A DNA stretch of 64,000 nt from Roseovarius azorensis (GTDB taxonomy: Bacteria > Pseudomonadota > Alphaproteobacteria > Rhodobacterales > Rhodobacteraceae). The stretch spans positions 248,001 to 312,000 of the forward strand of contig NZ_FOAG01000003.1 in assembly GCF_900109455.1 (NCBI RefSeq), in the 5' to 3' direction. Position 1 is the first letter of the stretch. Each line of letters opens with the position of its first letter. The notes under the pieces are model-generated. The model was given only the letters and a program-made list of their open reading frames with translations, ran no database searches and was not told where the DNA came from. Positions 46,765 to 55,446 of the stretch are shown here, piece after piece. Position numbers and translations under genes: made by a program.

Positions 46765-47037
46765 CTACACCCAGCGAAACACCGCCGCGGCATAGACCAG
46801 GCAGACGATCAGCGCATAGGGTTGGTTCGCGCCGACAATCCCGAGCCAGGCCAGATTGATGAAGGCCGAACCCAGAAGCGTAATGAAAAGCCGATCCCCC
46901 CGCGTGGTCTCGATCCTGAGGATACCAACGCGCGGGGTCTCGGGGAATTTTATGGCCAGTATCGTGAAGGTGATGAGCAACATCGCGATGATCCCGAAGA
47001 AGATCGCCGTGGGCCATGTCCATGCCATCCAGTCCAT
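46765..47037 (-). CDS. glpU: Small membrane subunit of the glycerol transporter (DUF2160)
   Basis: A 90-residue protein with three hydrophobic segments (WPTAIFFGIIAMLLITFTIL, FITLLGSAFINLAWLGI, ALIVCLVYAAAVFRWV). DUF2160 proteins are found only with this type of glycerol ABC transporter (GlpU); function is unknown. Start at 47037 is set by AAGGAG 8 bases upstream, located inside the end of the preceding gene. The ATG overlaps its stop as TGATG. Confidence 0.9.
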   Translation of the reverse strand: MDWMAWTWPTAIFFGIIAMLLITFTILAIKFPETPRVGILRIETTRGDRLFITLLGSAFINLAWLGIVGANQPYALIVCLVYAAAVFRWV

Positions 47038-47324
47038 CACGACCACTCCTTTTTAACATTCATATGAACCGGGACTGAAAAGCGAAGTCGGTGGCTGCTA
47101 ACACGTTTTAATTCTCCACCTGCTTCCACGATGGAGAGAACTTTGAGGCCGCTCTTTGCGGTGGCGTCAACCTCTACGTTGACTTCAAACTCAACTAATC
47201 GCTCCGTCCAAACTGGTTTCCCTTCGATTGCGGCAGGTGCAATTGCCTTGTCTTCGTCGGAGGCTGAACGAACCCCCTGTAATATCTCTAGAAGAGACTT
47301 CTTTATAAACTCGTTGAGTTCCAT
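47037..47324 (-). CDS. Low-GC 95-residue trypco2-like protein inserted in the glycerol operon
   Basis: Starts MELNEFIKKSLLEILQGVRS (helical), followed by an acidic loop and a beta-rich half (WTERLVEFEVNVEVDATAKS, then GLKVLSIVEAGGELK, HRLRFSVPVHMN). This helix-plus-beta layout, ending in a hydrophobic FSVPV strand, resembles the small trypsin-co-occurring domain (trypco2) proteins found near proteases and effector-associated systems; I make this call by eye with moderate confidence. GC is about 48% by count, against about 64% around it. It overlaps the stop of glpQ and the start of glpU by one base each (TGATG both times). Known glycerol ABC operons of this type do not carry it. Function unknown. 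Confidence 0.75.
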   Translation of the reverse strand: MELNEFIKKSLLEILQGVRSASDEDKAIAPAAIEGKPVWTERLVEFEVNVEVDATAKSGLKVLSIVEAGGELKRVSSHRLRFSVPVHMNVKKEWS

Positions 47325-48166
47325 CACACCCTCCCCAACGCAAAGCCCTTGGCGATGTAATTCCGCACGAAATAGATCACCAAGGCCCCCGGCACGATGG
47401 TCAGCACCCCCGCCGCCGCCAGAACGCCCCAATCCAGACCGCTCGCCGAGACCGTGCGCGTCATGGTCGCCGCAATCGGCTTGGCGTCCACGCTCGTCAG
47501 CGTGCGCGACAGCAACAGTTCCACCCATGAGAACATGAAGCAAAAGAATGCGGCCACGCCGACACCGCTGGCGATCAGCGGCATGAAAATCTTGACGAAA
47601 AACCGCGGAAAGGAATAGCCGTCGATATAGGCGGTCTCGTCGATCTCCTTGGGCACACCGCGCATGAACCCCTCCAGGATCCACACCGCCAGAGGCACGT
47701 TGAACAGGCAATGCGCCAGCGCCACGGCGATATGCGTATCGAAAAGACCCACCGAGGAATAAAGCTGAAAGAACGGCAGCGCAAAGACCGCCGGCGGCGC
47801 CATCCGGTTGGTCAACAGCCAGAAGAACAGGTGCTTGTCGCCCATGAAATTATAGCGCGAGAACGCATAGGCCGCAGGCAGCGCCACCGCGACCGACAGG
47901 ACCGTGTTCATCACCACGTAGATCAGCGAATTGACATAGCCCATGTACCAACTGGCATCGGTCAGGATCGTGGCATAGTTGGCGAGCGTCAGGTTCTGCG
48001 GCCAGAGCGAGAAGACGCCGAGAATCTCGTCATTGGTCTTGAGGCTCATGTTGACCAGCCAGTAGATCGGCAGCATCAGGAACACGAGGTAAAGCACCAT
48101 CACCACATTGACCCGCGGCAGGCTGAGGCTGCGTGCGGCGCTTCGGGATGCGGTCAGATCGGCCAT
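47324..48166 (-). CDS. glpQ: Glycerol ABC transporter permease
   Basis: A 280-residue binding-protein-dependent permease of the MalG type with six hydrophobic segments and the EAA loop EIDETAYIDGYSFPRFFVKI. Start at 48166 overlaps the stop of the other permease as TGATG. With GlpP it forms the membrane channel. Its stop overlaps the start of the small low-GC gene. Confidence 0.95.
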   Translation of the reverse strand: MADLTASRSAARSLSLPRVNVVMVLYLVFLMLPIYWLVNMSLKTNDEILGVFSLWPQNLTLANYATILTDASWYMGYVNSLIYVVMNTVLSVAVALPAAYAFSRYNFMGDKHLFFWLLTNRMAPPAVFALPFFQLYSSVGLFDTHIAVALAHCLFNVPLAVWILEGFMRGVPKEIDETAYIDGYSFPRFFVKIFMPLIASGVGVAAFFCFMFSWVELLLSRTLTSVDAKPIAATMTRTVSASGLDWGVLAAAGVLTIVPGALVIYFVRNYIAKGFALGRV

Positions 48167-49038
48167 CACTTGCCCTCCCGTTTGTCGAGATTGACCATGA
48201 CGGTGTAAAACACCCATGAAATCAGCAGGATCACGAGGAAATACATGATCGAGAACGCCGCCGCCGGACCAAGGTCGAACTGCCCCAGCGCCATTTTCAC
48301 CAGATCAATCGACAGGAACGTCGTCGCATTGCCCGGACCGCCGCCGGTGACCACGAAAGGCTCCGTATAGATCATGAAGCTGTCCATGAACCGCAGCAGG
48401 ATCGCGATCATCAGCACGCCTGCCATCTTGGGCAGCTCGATATAGCGGAACACCGCCCAGCGGCTGGCCTGATCTATCTTGGCCGCCTGATAATAGGCGT
48501 CCGGGATGGATTGCAGCCCGGCATAGGCCAGAAGCGCGACCAGCGAGGTCCAGTGCCAGACATCCATGACGATCACCGTCACCCAGGCGGCGCGGATATC
48601 CTGCGTGTAGTTGTAGGAAATCCCCAGCGCATCCAGCGTATGACCCAGAAGCCCGATATCGACCCGGCCAAAGATCTGCCAGATGGTGCCGACCACATTC
48701 CACGGAATGAGCAGCGGCAGCGACATCAGCACAAGACAGAGCGACGCCCAGAAGCCGCGCTTGGGCATGTTGAGCGCTACAATGATGCCAAGCGGGATTT
48801 CAATTGCCAGAATGATCGCAGAGAATATCGCCTGCCGCGCCAGCGCATCCCACATCCGCTGGGACGAGAGCATGTCCTCGAACCATTCCAGCCCCGCCCA
48901 GAAGAACTGATTGTTGCCGAACGTGTCCTGCACCGAATAGTTGACCACGGTCATCAGCGGGATGACGGCGGAAAACGCCACCAGAACCAGCACCGGCAGG
49001 ACCAGGAACCAGGCCTTTTGATTGACCGTCTTTTCCAT
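48166..49038 (-). CDS. glpP: Glycerol ABC transporter permease
   Basis: A 290-residue permease of the MalF type; six hydrophobic segments and an EAA-like loop SIPDAYYQAAKIDQASRWAVF. N-terminal MEKTVNQKAWFLVLPVLVLV. Partner of GlpQ. Separated from glpT by about 205 bases that carry a palindromic repeat block (copy D). Confidence 0.95.
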   Translation of the reverse strand: MEKTVNQKAWFLVLPVLVLVAFSAVIPLMTVVNYSVQDTFGNNQFFWAGLEWFEDMLSSQRMWDALARQAIFSAIILAIEIPLGIIVALNMPKRGFWASLCLVLMSLPLLIPWNVVGTIWQIFGRVDIGLLGHTLDALGISYNYTQDIRAAWVTVIVMDVWHWTSLVALLAYAGLQSIPDAYYQAAKIDQASRWAVFRYIELPKMAGVLMIAILLRFMDSFMIYTEPFVVTGGGPGNATTFLSIDLVKMALGQFDLGPAAAFSIMYFLVILLISWVFYTVMVNLDKREGK

Positions 49039-49070
49039 CAGGCCGCCTTTCGTTTTGGGTGATGGTGGAT

Positions 49071-49184
49071 GTCATCCTCGGGCCTGACCCGGGGATCTTC
49101 AGCCGCAAACGCCTCTCCGTCATCCTCGGGCTTGACCCGAGGATCTCCGGCCCGACAGATCCTCGGGTCAAGCCCGAGGATGAC
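49071..49184. repeat. Dispersed palindromic repeat cluster (copy D)
   Basis: Three units in 114 bases: ATCCTCGGGCCTGACCCGGGGAT (from about 49074), a second CATCCTCGGGCTTGACCCGA (from about 49120) continuing GGATC, and ATCCTCGGGTCAAGCCCGAG (from about 49159) continuing GATGAC. It separates glpT from glpP inside the operon and is the largest of the four sites. Confidence 0.85.
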
Positions 49185-49243
49185 GGGGGGATTGGCCGGG
49201 AATACAGGGCCGGGTCGGTCGGTTTCGCGGCAAGCAACAAAAC

Positions 49244-50338
49244 TCATGCCGCCACCTCGATGCGAGAGCGGGGCGCGACGCGCCAGTCGTCGGAATAGAC
49301 ATTGACCGCCGCAGGGTCAAAACCGATCCGCGTCACGCCGGGCGCGATTCCGGCGCCCTCGGCGGCGATGGCATTGATCTCGACGCCGTTGAAATCGCAG
49401 CGGATGATCTTGTGCCGCCCGACATCCTCGACGCGGCGGATCGTGACCGGCAATCCGCCATCCCCGACTGCCAGCCGCACGAATTCGGGCCGCACCCCGA
49501 TCTGCACATGCCCCGAGGGCCGCGCGTATTCGGCCCCGAGCGGCACCTCGACACCGCCCACGCGGGCGGTTGTCCCCTCGACTTCGGCATCGAGAAGATT
49601 CATGCCGGGCGAGCCGATGAAATAGCCCACGAACGTATGCTCCGGCCGCTCGAACAGTTCCTGCGGCGTGCCCATCTGCACCACGCGCCCGTCATGCATC
49701 ACCACCACCTTGTCGGCGAATGTCAGCGCCTCGGTCTGATCATGCGTCACATAGATCATCGTATGGCCAAACTCGTGATGCAGCGCCTTCAGCTGCGTCC
49801 TGAGTTCCCATTTCATATGCGGGTCGATCACCGTCAGCGGCTCGTCGAACAAGAGGGCATTCACGTCCTCGCGCACCATGCCCCGGCCAAGGCTGATCTT
49901 CTGCTTGGCGTCGGCGGTCAGCCCGCGCGCCTTGCGGCCCAGTTCCGCCTCCATCCCAATCATGCGCGCGATGGCCTGCACCCGGTCGGCGATGTATTGC
50001 ACGGACGCCCCCCGGTTGCGCAGCGGAAAGGCAAGGTTGTCGCGCACCGTCATGGTGTCGTAGACCACCGGAAACTGGAACACCTGCGCGATATTGCGCG
50101 CGGCGGTGGCCTGATCGGTGACATCCGCATCATTGAACAGGATGCGCCCCTGCGACGGGCGCAAAAGGCCCGAAATGATATTGAGCAGCGTGGACTTGCC
50201 ACAGCCCGACGCCCCGAGCAGCGCATAGGCCTCGCCATCGCCCCAGACATGGTTCAGCTCCTTGAGCGCCCAGTCCTCCGGCGTGGCCGGATCGGGCAGG
50301 TAGGAATGCGCCAGATTATCAAGCGTGATTTTCGCCAT
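49244..50338 (-). CDS. glpT: Glycerol ABC transporter ATP-binding protein, LSGGQ-less subunit
   Basis: A 364-residue ATPase of the MalK/UgpC type with Walker A GASGCGKSTLLNI, Walker B LLFDEPLTVID and the switch His in VTHDQTEAL. The ABC signature is altered: where LSGGQ is expected it reads TADAKQKISLGRG. The C-terminal part is a MalK-like OB regulatory domain (GVRPEFVRLAVG). It pairs with GlpS, whose signature is intact but whose switch His is changed (see Findings). Confidence 0.94.
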   Translation of the reverse strand: MAKITLDNLAHSYLPDPATPEDWALKELNHVWGDGEAYALLGASGCGKSTLLNIISGLLRPSQGRILFNDADVTDQATAARNIAQVFQFPVVYDTMTVRDNLAFPLRNRGASVQYIADRVQAIARMIGMEAELGRKARGLTADAKQKISLGRGMVREDVNALLFDEPLTVIDPHMKWELRTQLKALHHEFGHTMIYVTHDQTEALTFADKVVVMHDGRVVQMGTPQELFERPEHTFVGYFIGSPGMNLLDAEVEGTTARVGGVEVPLGAEYARPSGHVQIGVRPEFVRLAVGDGGLPVTIRRVEDVGRHKIIRCDFNGVEINAIAAEGAGIAPGVTRIGFDPAAVNVYSDDWRVAPRSRIEVAA

Positions 50339-50347
50339 TACCCCCCC

Positions 50348-51436
50348 TCACGCCGCCATCGCATAGGCCGCAGGCGCCACCAGCGCGCCGTCCGCGTCAA
50401 AGACATAGACATGCGCCGGATCCAGATAGACCCGCAGCGCAGCCCCCAGTTTCAACTCGCGCACCCCGTGGATCAGACCCACCCAGCGCTCGCCGTGATG
50501 ATCGAGATGGACAAAGGTTTCCGATCCGGTGATCTCGGTGACGCTGAGGCGCGTGTCGAACACCAGCGCCTCGCCCGCCGCCTGTTCCAGTTCCAGGTGG
50601 TTGGGGCGGAACCCGGCCATATAGTCGCCATCGCGCAGCCCGGTCATGCTGCCGATCGCGGGCGCGCTCTGCCCCTCGCCGAACAGGATACGCCCGCCCG
50701 ATTTGGTGACCCGCAGGAAATTCATCGGCGGATCGCTGAACACCCGCGCGGTGGTGGCGTCATTCGGCTGCCGGTAGACCTTTGGCGTCGGCCCGAACTG
50801 CGTCACCCGCCCCTCCCACAGCGTCGCGGTGTTGCCACCCAGCAGCAGCGCCTCTTCCGGCTCGGTCGTGGCATAGACGAAAATGCTGCCCGCCGCCTCG
50901 AATATCCTGGGGATTTCGGCGCGCAATTCCTCACGCAGCTTGTAATCCAGATTGGCCAGCGGCTCATCGAGCAGCACCAGCCCCGCATCCTTGACCAGCG
51001 CCCGCGCCAGCGCACAGCGCTGCTGCTGTCCGCCCGACAACTCCAGCGGCTTGCGCCCCAGCATCGGCGTGAGCTGCATCAGATCGGCGGTCCTGCGCAC
51101 CGCCGCGTCAATCTCGGCCGCCGATTTCCCCATCAGCCGCATCGGCGAGGCGATGTTGTCATAAACGCTCATCGAGGGGTAGTTGATGAACTGCTGATAG
51201 ACCATCGCCACCTTGCGATCCTGCACGCGCATGCCCGTCACATCCTGCCCATGCCAGAAAATCCGGCCCCCCTGCGGCACATCCAGCCCCGCCATCAGCC
51301 GCATCAGCGAGGTCTTGCCCGACAGCGTTGGCCCGAGCAGCACGTTCATCGTGCCGGACTCGAGCACCAGGTCGGTCGGATGGATATGCACCCGCCCGTT
51401 CACGACCTTCGAAACCCCCTCCAGTATCAGCGCCAT
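50348..51436 (-). CDS. glpS: Glycerol ABC transporter ATP-binding protein, His-switch-less subunit
   Basis: A 362-residue ATPase with Walker A GPTLSGKTSLMR, a canonical signature LSGGQQQRCALARAL and Walker B LVLLDEPLANLD. The H-loop segment reads YATTEPEEALLL, so the usual His is a Thr. A MalK-like C-terminal domain follows. Partner of GlpT. Start at 51436 (MALILEGVSKV) is 15 bases from the glpD stop. Confidence 0.94.
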   Translation of the reverse strand: MALILEGVSKVVNGRVHIHPTDLVLESGTMNVLLGPTLSGKTSLMRLMAGLDVPQGGRIFWHGQDVTGMRVQDRKVAMVYQQFINYPSMSVYDNIASPMRLMGKSAAEIDAAVRRTADLMQLTPMLGRKPLELSGGQQQRCALARALVKDAGLVLLDEPLANLDYKLREELRAEIPRIFEAAGSIFVYATTEPEEALLLGGNTATLWEGRVTQFGPTPKVYRQPNDATTARVFSDPPMNFLRVTKSGGRILFGEGQSAPAIGSMTGLRDGDYMAGFRPNHLELEQAAGEALVFDTRLSVTEITGSETFVHLDHHGERWVGLIHGVRELKLGAALRVYLDPAHVYVFDADGALVAPAAYAMAA

Positions 51437-51451
51437 GCGATCACCCCTCAC

Positions 51452-53062
51452 TCATCCCTCGGCGACCGCGGGGCGCGCGCCCCCCATGCCCCGCTCCTGT
51501 CGCATCCACTCCTCCAGCGCGTCGATCTGCGCGCCGGTCATCTTCAGCCCCAACCGGGTGCGCCGCCAGACCACATCCTCGGCCTCGCTGGCAAATTCAT
51601 GTCGCATCTGCCAGCGCACTTCGGCCGCCGTCAGCGTCGCGCCGAACTCGGGGCCAAGGTCGGCAGCGCTGCGCGCATCGCCCAGAATATCCACCGCCTC
51701 GGTGCCATAGGCCCGCACCAGACGCCGCGCCCAGGCCGCCGTCAGGAACGGATAGCCCCGCCGCAAACTCTCGATCAGCCGCTCCACCCCGTCAACGGGG
51801 AAATCGCCCCCCGGCAACGGCACACCCGCCGTCCAGTCGCCACCCGTCCCGGGAAAGAACGGCGTCAGCTTTGCCAGCGCAGCCTCGGCCAGCTTGCGAT
51901 AGGTGGTGATCTTGCCACCAAACACGTTCAACAGCGGCACGCCTTCCCCCCCGACCAGGGACAGCACATAGTCCCGCGTCGCCGCCGTGGCCGATTTGGC
52001 CCCGTCATCATAGAGCGGCCGCACGCCGGAATAGGTCCAGACGATATCCTCGCGGGTGACGGGCCGCTCGAAATACTCGGATGCAAAGCGGCACAGGTAC
52101 TCGGCCTCCTCCGGCGTGCATTCGGGACGCTCACCGGCATCGCCGTGTTCGGCATCGGTCGTACCGATCAGGGTGAACTCGCCCTCATAGGGAATGGCAA
52201 AGATGATCCGCCCGTCAGTGCCCTGAAAGAAATAGCACTTGTCGTGATCGTACAGCTTGCGGGTCACGATATGGCTGCCCCGCACCAGCCGGACGCCCTC
52301 GGACGAATTGAGCCGCAGGGTATTGGTGATCACATCCCTGACCCATGGCCCACCGGCATTGACCAGCGCACGCGACCGCACCACCTCTGTCGCGCCGGTC
52401 GCCTGATCCTCCAGCGTCACATGCCACAGATCGCCAACCCGCTCCGCCGACTGTACCCGCGTGCGCACCCGGATGCGCGCGCCGCGCGCGGCGGCGTCGC
52501 GCGCATTGAGCACCACCAGGCGGCTGTCCTCGATCCAGCAGTCGGAATATTCATAGGCCTGGGTGAACTTGTCCTTGAGCGGCTTGCCCTCGGGCGCGCG
52601 CGCCAGATCCAGCGTGGTCGTGCCAGGCAGGATCTGGCGCCCGCCCAGATGATCATAGAGAAATAGCCCGAGCCGGATCAGCCAGGCCGGGCGCCGCCCC
52701 TTCATCCACGGCATGATCACGTTGAGAATGCGCGAGGTGGGCGTTTCGCCCTCGAACCGCATGTCGCGATGCCAGGGCAGGACGAAACGCATCGGCCAGC
52801 TGATATGCGGCATGGCGCGCAACAGGGTTTCACGCTCGATCAGCGCCTCGCGCACCAGGCGGATCTCGAAATATTCCAGATAGCGCAACCCGCCATGAAA
52901 CAGCTTGGTCGATGCCGAAGAGGTCGCCGATGCAAGATCGCTCATCTCCGCCAGCTCGACGCTCAGCCCCCGGCCCGCCGCATCGCGCGCGATGCCACAG
53001 CCGTTGATCCCGCCGCCAATCACAAACAGATCGACACATCTGTCTTGCGAACCCTGCGACAC
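51452..53062 (-). CDS. glpD: Glycerol-3-phosphate dehydrogenase
   Basis: A 536-residue FAD-dependent membrane-associated dehydrogenase feeding electrons to quinone. FAD-binding start DLFVIGGGINGCGIARDAAG, then SSASTKLFHGGLRYLEYFEI and a C-terminal GlpO-like domain. The GTG start at 53062 is chosen because GGGAGGGG lies just before it. It is the first gene of the glp operon, downstream of an operator half-site at 53126. Confidence 0.95.
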   Translation of the reverse strand: MSQGSQDRCVDLFVIGGGINGCGIARDAAGRGLSVELAEMSDLASATSSASTKLFHGGLRYLEYFEIRLVREALIERETLLRAMPHISWPMRFVLPWHRDMRFEGETPTSRILNVIMPWMKGRRPAWLIRLGLFLYDHLGGRQILPGTTTLDLARAPEGKPLKDKFTQAYEYSDCWIEDSRLVVLNARDAAARGARIRVRTRVQSAERVGDLWHVTLEDQATGATEVVRSRALVNAGGPWVRDVITNTLRLNSSEGVRLVRGSHIVTRKLYDHDKCYFFQGTDGRIIFAIPYEGEFTLIGTTDAEHGDAGERPECTPEEAEYLCRFASEYFERPVTREDIVWTYSGVRPLYDDGAKSATAATRDYVLSLVGGEGVPLLNVFGGKITTYRKLAEAALAKLTPFFPGTGGDWTAGVPLPGGDFPVDGVERLIESLRRGYPFLTAAWARRLVRAYGTEAVDILGDARSAADLGPEFGATLTAAEVRWQMRHEFASEAEDVVWRRTRLGLKMTGAQIDALEEWMRQERGMGGARPAVAEG

Positions 53063-53125
53063 GCGCCCCTCCCTGTGCAACCTGAACACAAGCGAACCAT
53101 CTTTTTCTATCTATGGTCAACAAGG

Positions 53126-53137
53126 AATGTTCGTTTT
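53126..53137. promoter_or_regulatory. GlpR operator half-site at the glpD promoter
   Basis: AATGTTCGTTTT at 53126-53137, the reverse complement of AAAACGAACAT(T) at 53311-53321 near glpR. It agrees with the TGTTCG core of GlpR/DeoR-type operators. A run of T follows, with no stem. Confidence 0.65.
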
Positions 53138-53310
53138 TTTTCTTTTTTTGCGACCTATATTGATTTCATTGACAAATTCACAGGCGATCCCGACACGCCC
53201 ATGACTGTTGGTCGCATTACCCAAGATCACGTTACGTCACGCGACCATTCCGAACCGCGATTCGCGCGCCTCGCCGCATCGCAGCACAGCAGATGCTTGC
53301 AAGGCGCGGC

Positions 53311-53326
53311 AAAACGAACATAATCG
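53311..53326. promoter_or_regulatory. GlpR operator half-site at the glpR promoter
   Basis: AAAACGAACATAATCG (53311-53326), 27 bases before the glpR start; inverted copy of the site before glpD. Also ATCGAACCGAAA nearby. Confidence 0.6.
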
Positions 53327-53352
53327 AACCGAAAACCGATCAGGGACAGCCC

Positions 53353-54129
53353 ATGTCGCAAACCTTTCGCCTGCCGGATATCCTTGAAATCGCCCGCACC
53401 GAGGGCAAGGTCACCGTCGAAGGTCTCGCCGAGCGCTTTGACGTCACCGTCCAGACCATCCGCCGCGACCTCACCGAACTGGCCAATACGGGCAAGCTCG
53501 AACGTGTCCACGGCGGTGCGATCCTGCCATCGGGTGTCACCAACATCCTTTACGAGGAGCGCCGCCGCCTCAACGAACCCGCCAAGGCCGCCATCGGGCG
53601 CGCCTGCGCCGCGGCGATTCCGCATGACGCCTCGGTCTTTCTCGACATCGGCACCACCACCGAGGCGGTGGCGCGCGAGCTGATGGACCACCGCAACCTG
53701 ATGGTGGTGACCAACAACATGAACGTGGCGCAGATCCTGCTTGCCAACAAGGACTGCGAGATCGTGGTCGCGGGCGGCGCGCTCCGGCGCTCGGATAACG
53801 GTCTGGTCGGCAATCTCACAGCACGCACCATCGAGAATTTCAAGTTCGACTTCGCCATTCTCGGCTGCTCCGCGCTCGACGAGGACGGCGACATGCTGGA
53901 TTTCGACATTCAGGAGGTGCTCGTCGGCCAGACCCTTCTCAACCGCTCGCGCGAGGTGTTTCTCGTCGCCGACCATTCCAAGTTCCAGCGCAGCGCGCCG
54001 GTGCGCATCGGATCGCTGCGCGATGTCGATCAATTCTTTACCGACCTGCCCCCGCCCGCGCTTCTTGCCGAAACCTGCGCCGGCTGGGGCACCCGGGTGC
54101 ATGTGGCGCAGCCCCTCAACACGGGCTGA
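53353..54129 (+). CDS. glpR: DeoR/GlpR-family transcriptional repressor
   Basis: A 258-residue regulator with an N-terminal HTH (about residues 4-57; EGLAERFDVTVQTIRRDLTE) and a DeoRC sugar-phosphate-binding domain (FLDIGTTTEAVARELMDHRN, VVTNNMNVAQ, DHSKFQRSAPVRI). Divergent from the glp operon; expected to repress it and itself until glycerol-3-phosphate binds. Start ATG 53353 (MSQTFRLPDI). Confidence 0.92.
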   Translation: MSQTFRLPDILEIARTEGKVTVEGLAERFDVTVQTIRRDLTELANTGKLERVHGGAILPSGVTNILYEERRRLNEPAKAAIGRACAAAIPHDASVFLDIGTTTEAVARELMDHRNLMVVTNNMNVAQILLANKDCEIVVAGGALRRSDNGLVGNLTARTIENFKFDFAILGCSALDEDGDMLDFDIQEVLVGQTLLNRSREVFLVADHSKFQRSAPVRIGSLRDVDQFFTDLPPPALLAETCAGWGTRVHVAQPLNTG

Positions 54130-54159
54130 GCCGCGCCCCGCCAACCGTTGCCGCCCTGC

Positions 54160-55356
54160 TCAGACCTGGGCCTGAAACACCGCCCCCACCTCGCCCCGGA
54201 TGATCCGTGCGATCTGCGCGCAATCCTCAAGGCTGAACGTCAGCGGCAGCCGCATGTCAACAATGCCACGCAGAATCCGGTCGCTCGCGGGCATGGGCGC
54301 ACTCGGCGCATAGCGCCAACTGTCATAGCGGCTGGTGAACCCGCTCGGCTCGGACGCGCCAAACCACTTGAGTTCCACCCCGCGCGCCAGACACCGCCCG
54401 AGCACATCGCGAATCCGCGCGCCCTCCCAGTCCAGCAGCAGAAACTGGATGGAGGAACCGACATAGCGCTCATGTTCCGCCCGCTCCACCACCGTCAGCC
54501 CCGGCGTGCCGCGCAGCCCCTCCTCGACCACCCGATAGCGTTCGTTCCACTTTTCGCATTGCGCATCCAGCGCCCGCAACTGTGGCCGCAGGATCGCCGC
54601 GCGCAGATGATCCATCCGCCCCGAAACATTGGGCGTGTCGTATTTCACCCGCTCGAACACGTCGTCAGGCGGCACCGTGCCGTGGCGCTTGTAGAGCATG
54701 TAGGATCCCGACAGGATCACCGCCCGCGCCATCACCTCGTCGTCATCGGTGATCAGAAACCCGCCCTCGCCGGAATTGATGTGCTTGTAGGTCTGCGTCG
54801 AATAACAGCCCACCCTGCCCCAGCGCCCCGAGGGCACGCCGCGCCACGCCGCCCCCATCGTATGCGCGCAATCCTCGATCACGGTGACGCCCGCACCGTC
54901 GCAGATCGCCATCAGCGCATCCATATCCGCCAGATGCCCGCGCATGTGGCTCAGCATCAGCACATCCGCCTGATCCGCCTTGGCCGCCAGATCCTCCAGA
55001 TCAATCGTCAGCGCCTCGGTCACCCCGACAAAGACCGGCACCGCCCCCACGCTCGCGATCGCCCCCGGCACCGGGGCCAGCGTAAAGGCGTTGCTCAGCA
55101 CCCGGTCCCCCGGTCCAATACCCAGCGCACGCAGCGCCGTGGCCATCGCATAACCGCCCGAGGTCACGGCAAGCGCGTATTTCGCCCCGGTATAATCCGC
55201 AAATTCCCGTTCCAGCGCCGCCACCTCGCCCGGCTCATCGTCCACGAGGTTGTAACGATGCAGCCGCCCCGAGCGCAGCACGTCGAGCGCCGCCGCAATC
55301 CCCTCTTCGGGGATCGGCTCCTGCTGGGTAAACTTGCCTTTGAAAATCTCTGTCAT
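54160..55356 (-). CDS. DegT/DnrJ/EryC1/StrS-family aminotransferase
   Basis: A 398-residue PLP enzyme. PLP-binding Lys lies in STQTYKHINSGEGGF, with DCAHTMGA for the Asp that holds the ring N. Family members aminate sugar nucleotides or related ketones for surface polysaccharide or antibiotic sugars. The chain is complete. No sugar-pathway genes flank it, so the substrate is open. Confidence 0.88.
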   Translation of the reverse strand: MTEIFKGKFTQQEPIPEEGIAAALDVLRSGRLHRYNLVDDEPGEVAALEREFADYTGAKYALAVTSGGYAMATALRALGIGPGDRVLSNAFTLAPVPGAIASVGAVPVFVGVTEALTIDLEDLAAKADQADVLMLSHMRGHLADMDALMAICDGAGVTVIEDCAHTMGAAWRGVPSGRWGRVGCYSTQTYKHINSGEGGFLITDDDEVMARAVILSGSYMLYKRHGTVPPDDVFERVKYDTPNVSGRMDHLRAAILRPQLRALDAQCEKWNERYRVVEEGLRGTPGLTVVERAEHERYVGSSIQFLLLDWEGARIRDVLGRCLARGVELKWFGASEPSGFTSRYDSWRYAPSAPMPASDRILRGIVDMRLPLTFSLEDCAQIARIIRGEVGAVFQAQV

Positions 55357-55446
55357 GTGGGATGTTTTGGGGCGGGAGCGGTGGCAGGTCAATGGTTTCC
55401 ACTCGGCGATCCTGCATCTTTCGAAAACCCGAAACCAGCCTGCGCG

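Noticed and set aside
49412..52666. A very long open frame on the + strand across the glp genes
   Set aside because: It is antisense to glpT, glpS and glpD, which have full family motifs. Such frames are common in high-GC DNA. Its translation is rich in Arg, His and Pro with no known domain.
53131..53150. T-run as a terminator
   Set aside because: No stem precedes it on either strand; it is more likely part of the glpD promoter region.
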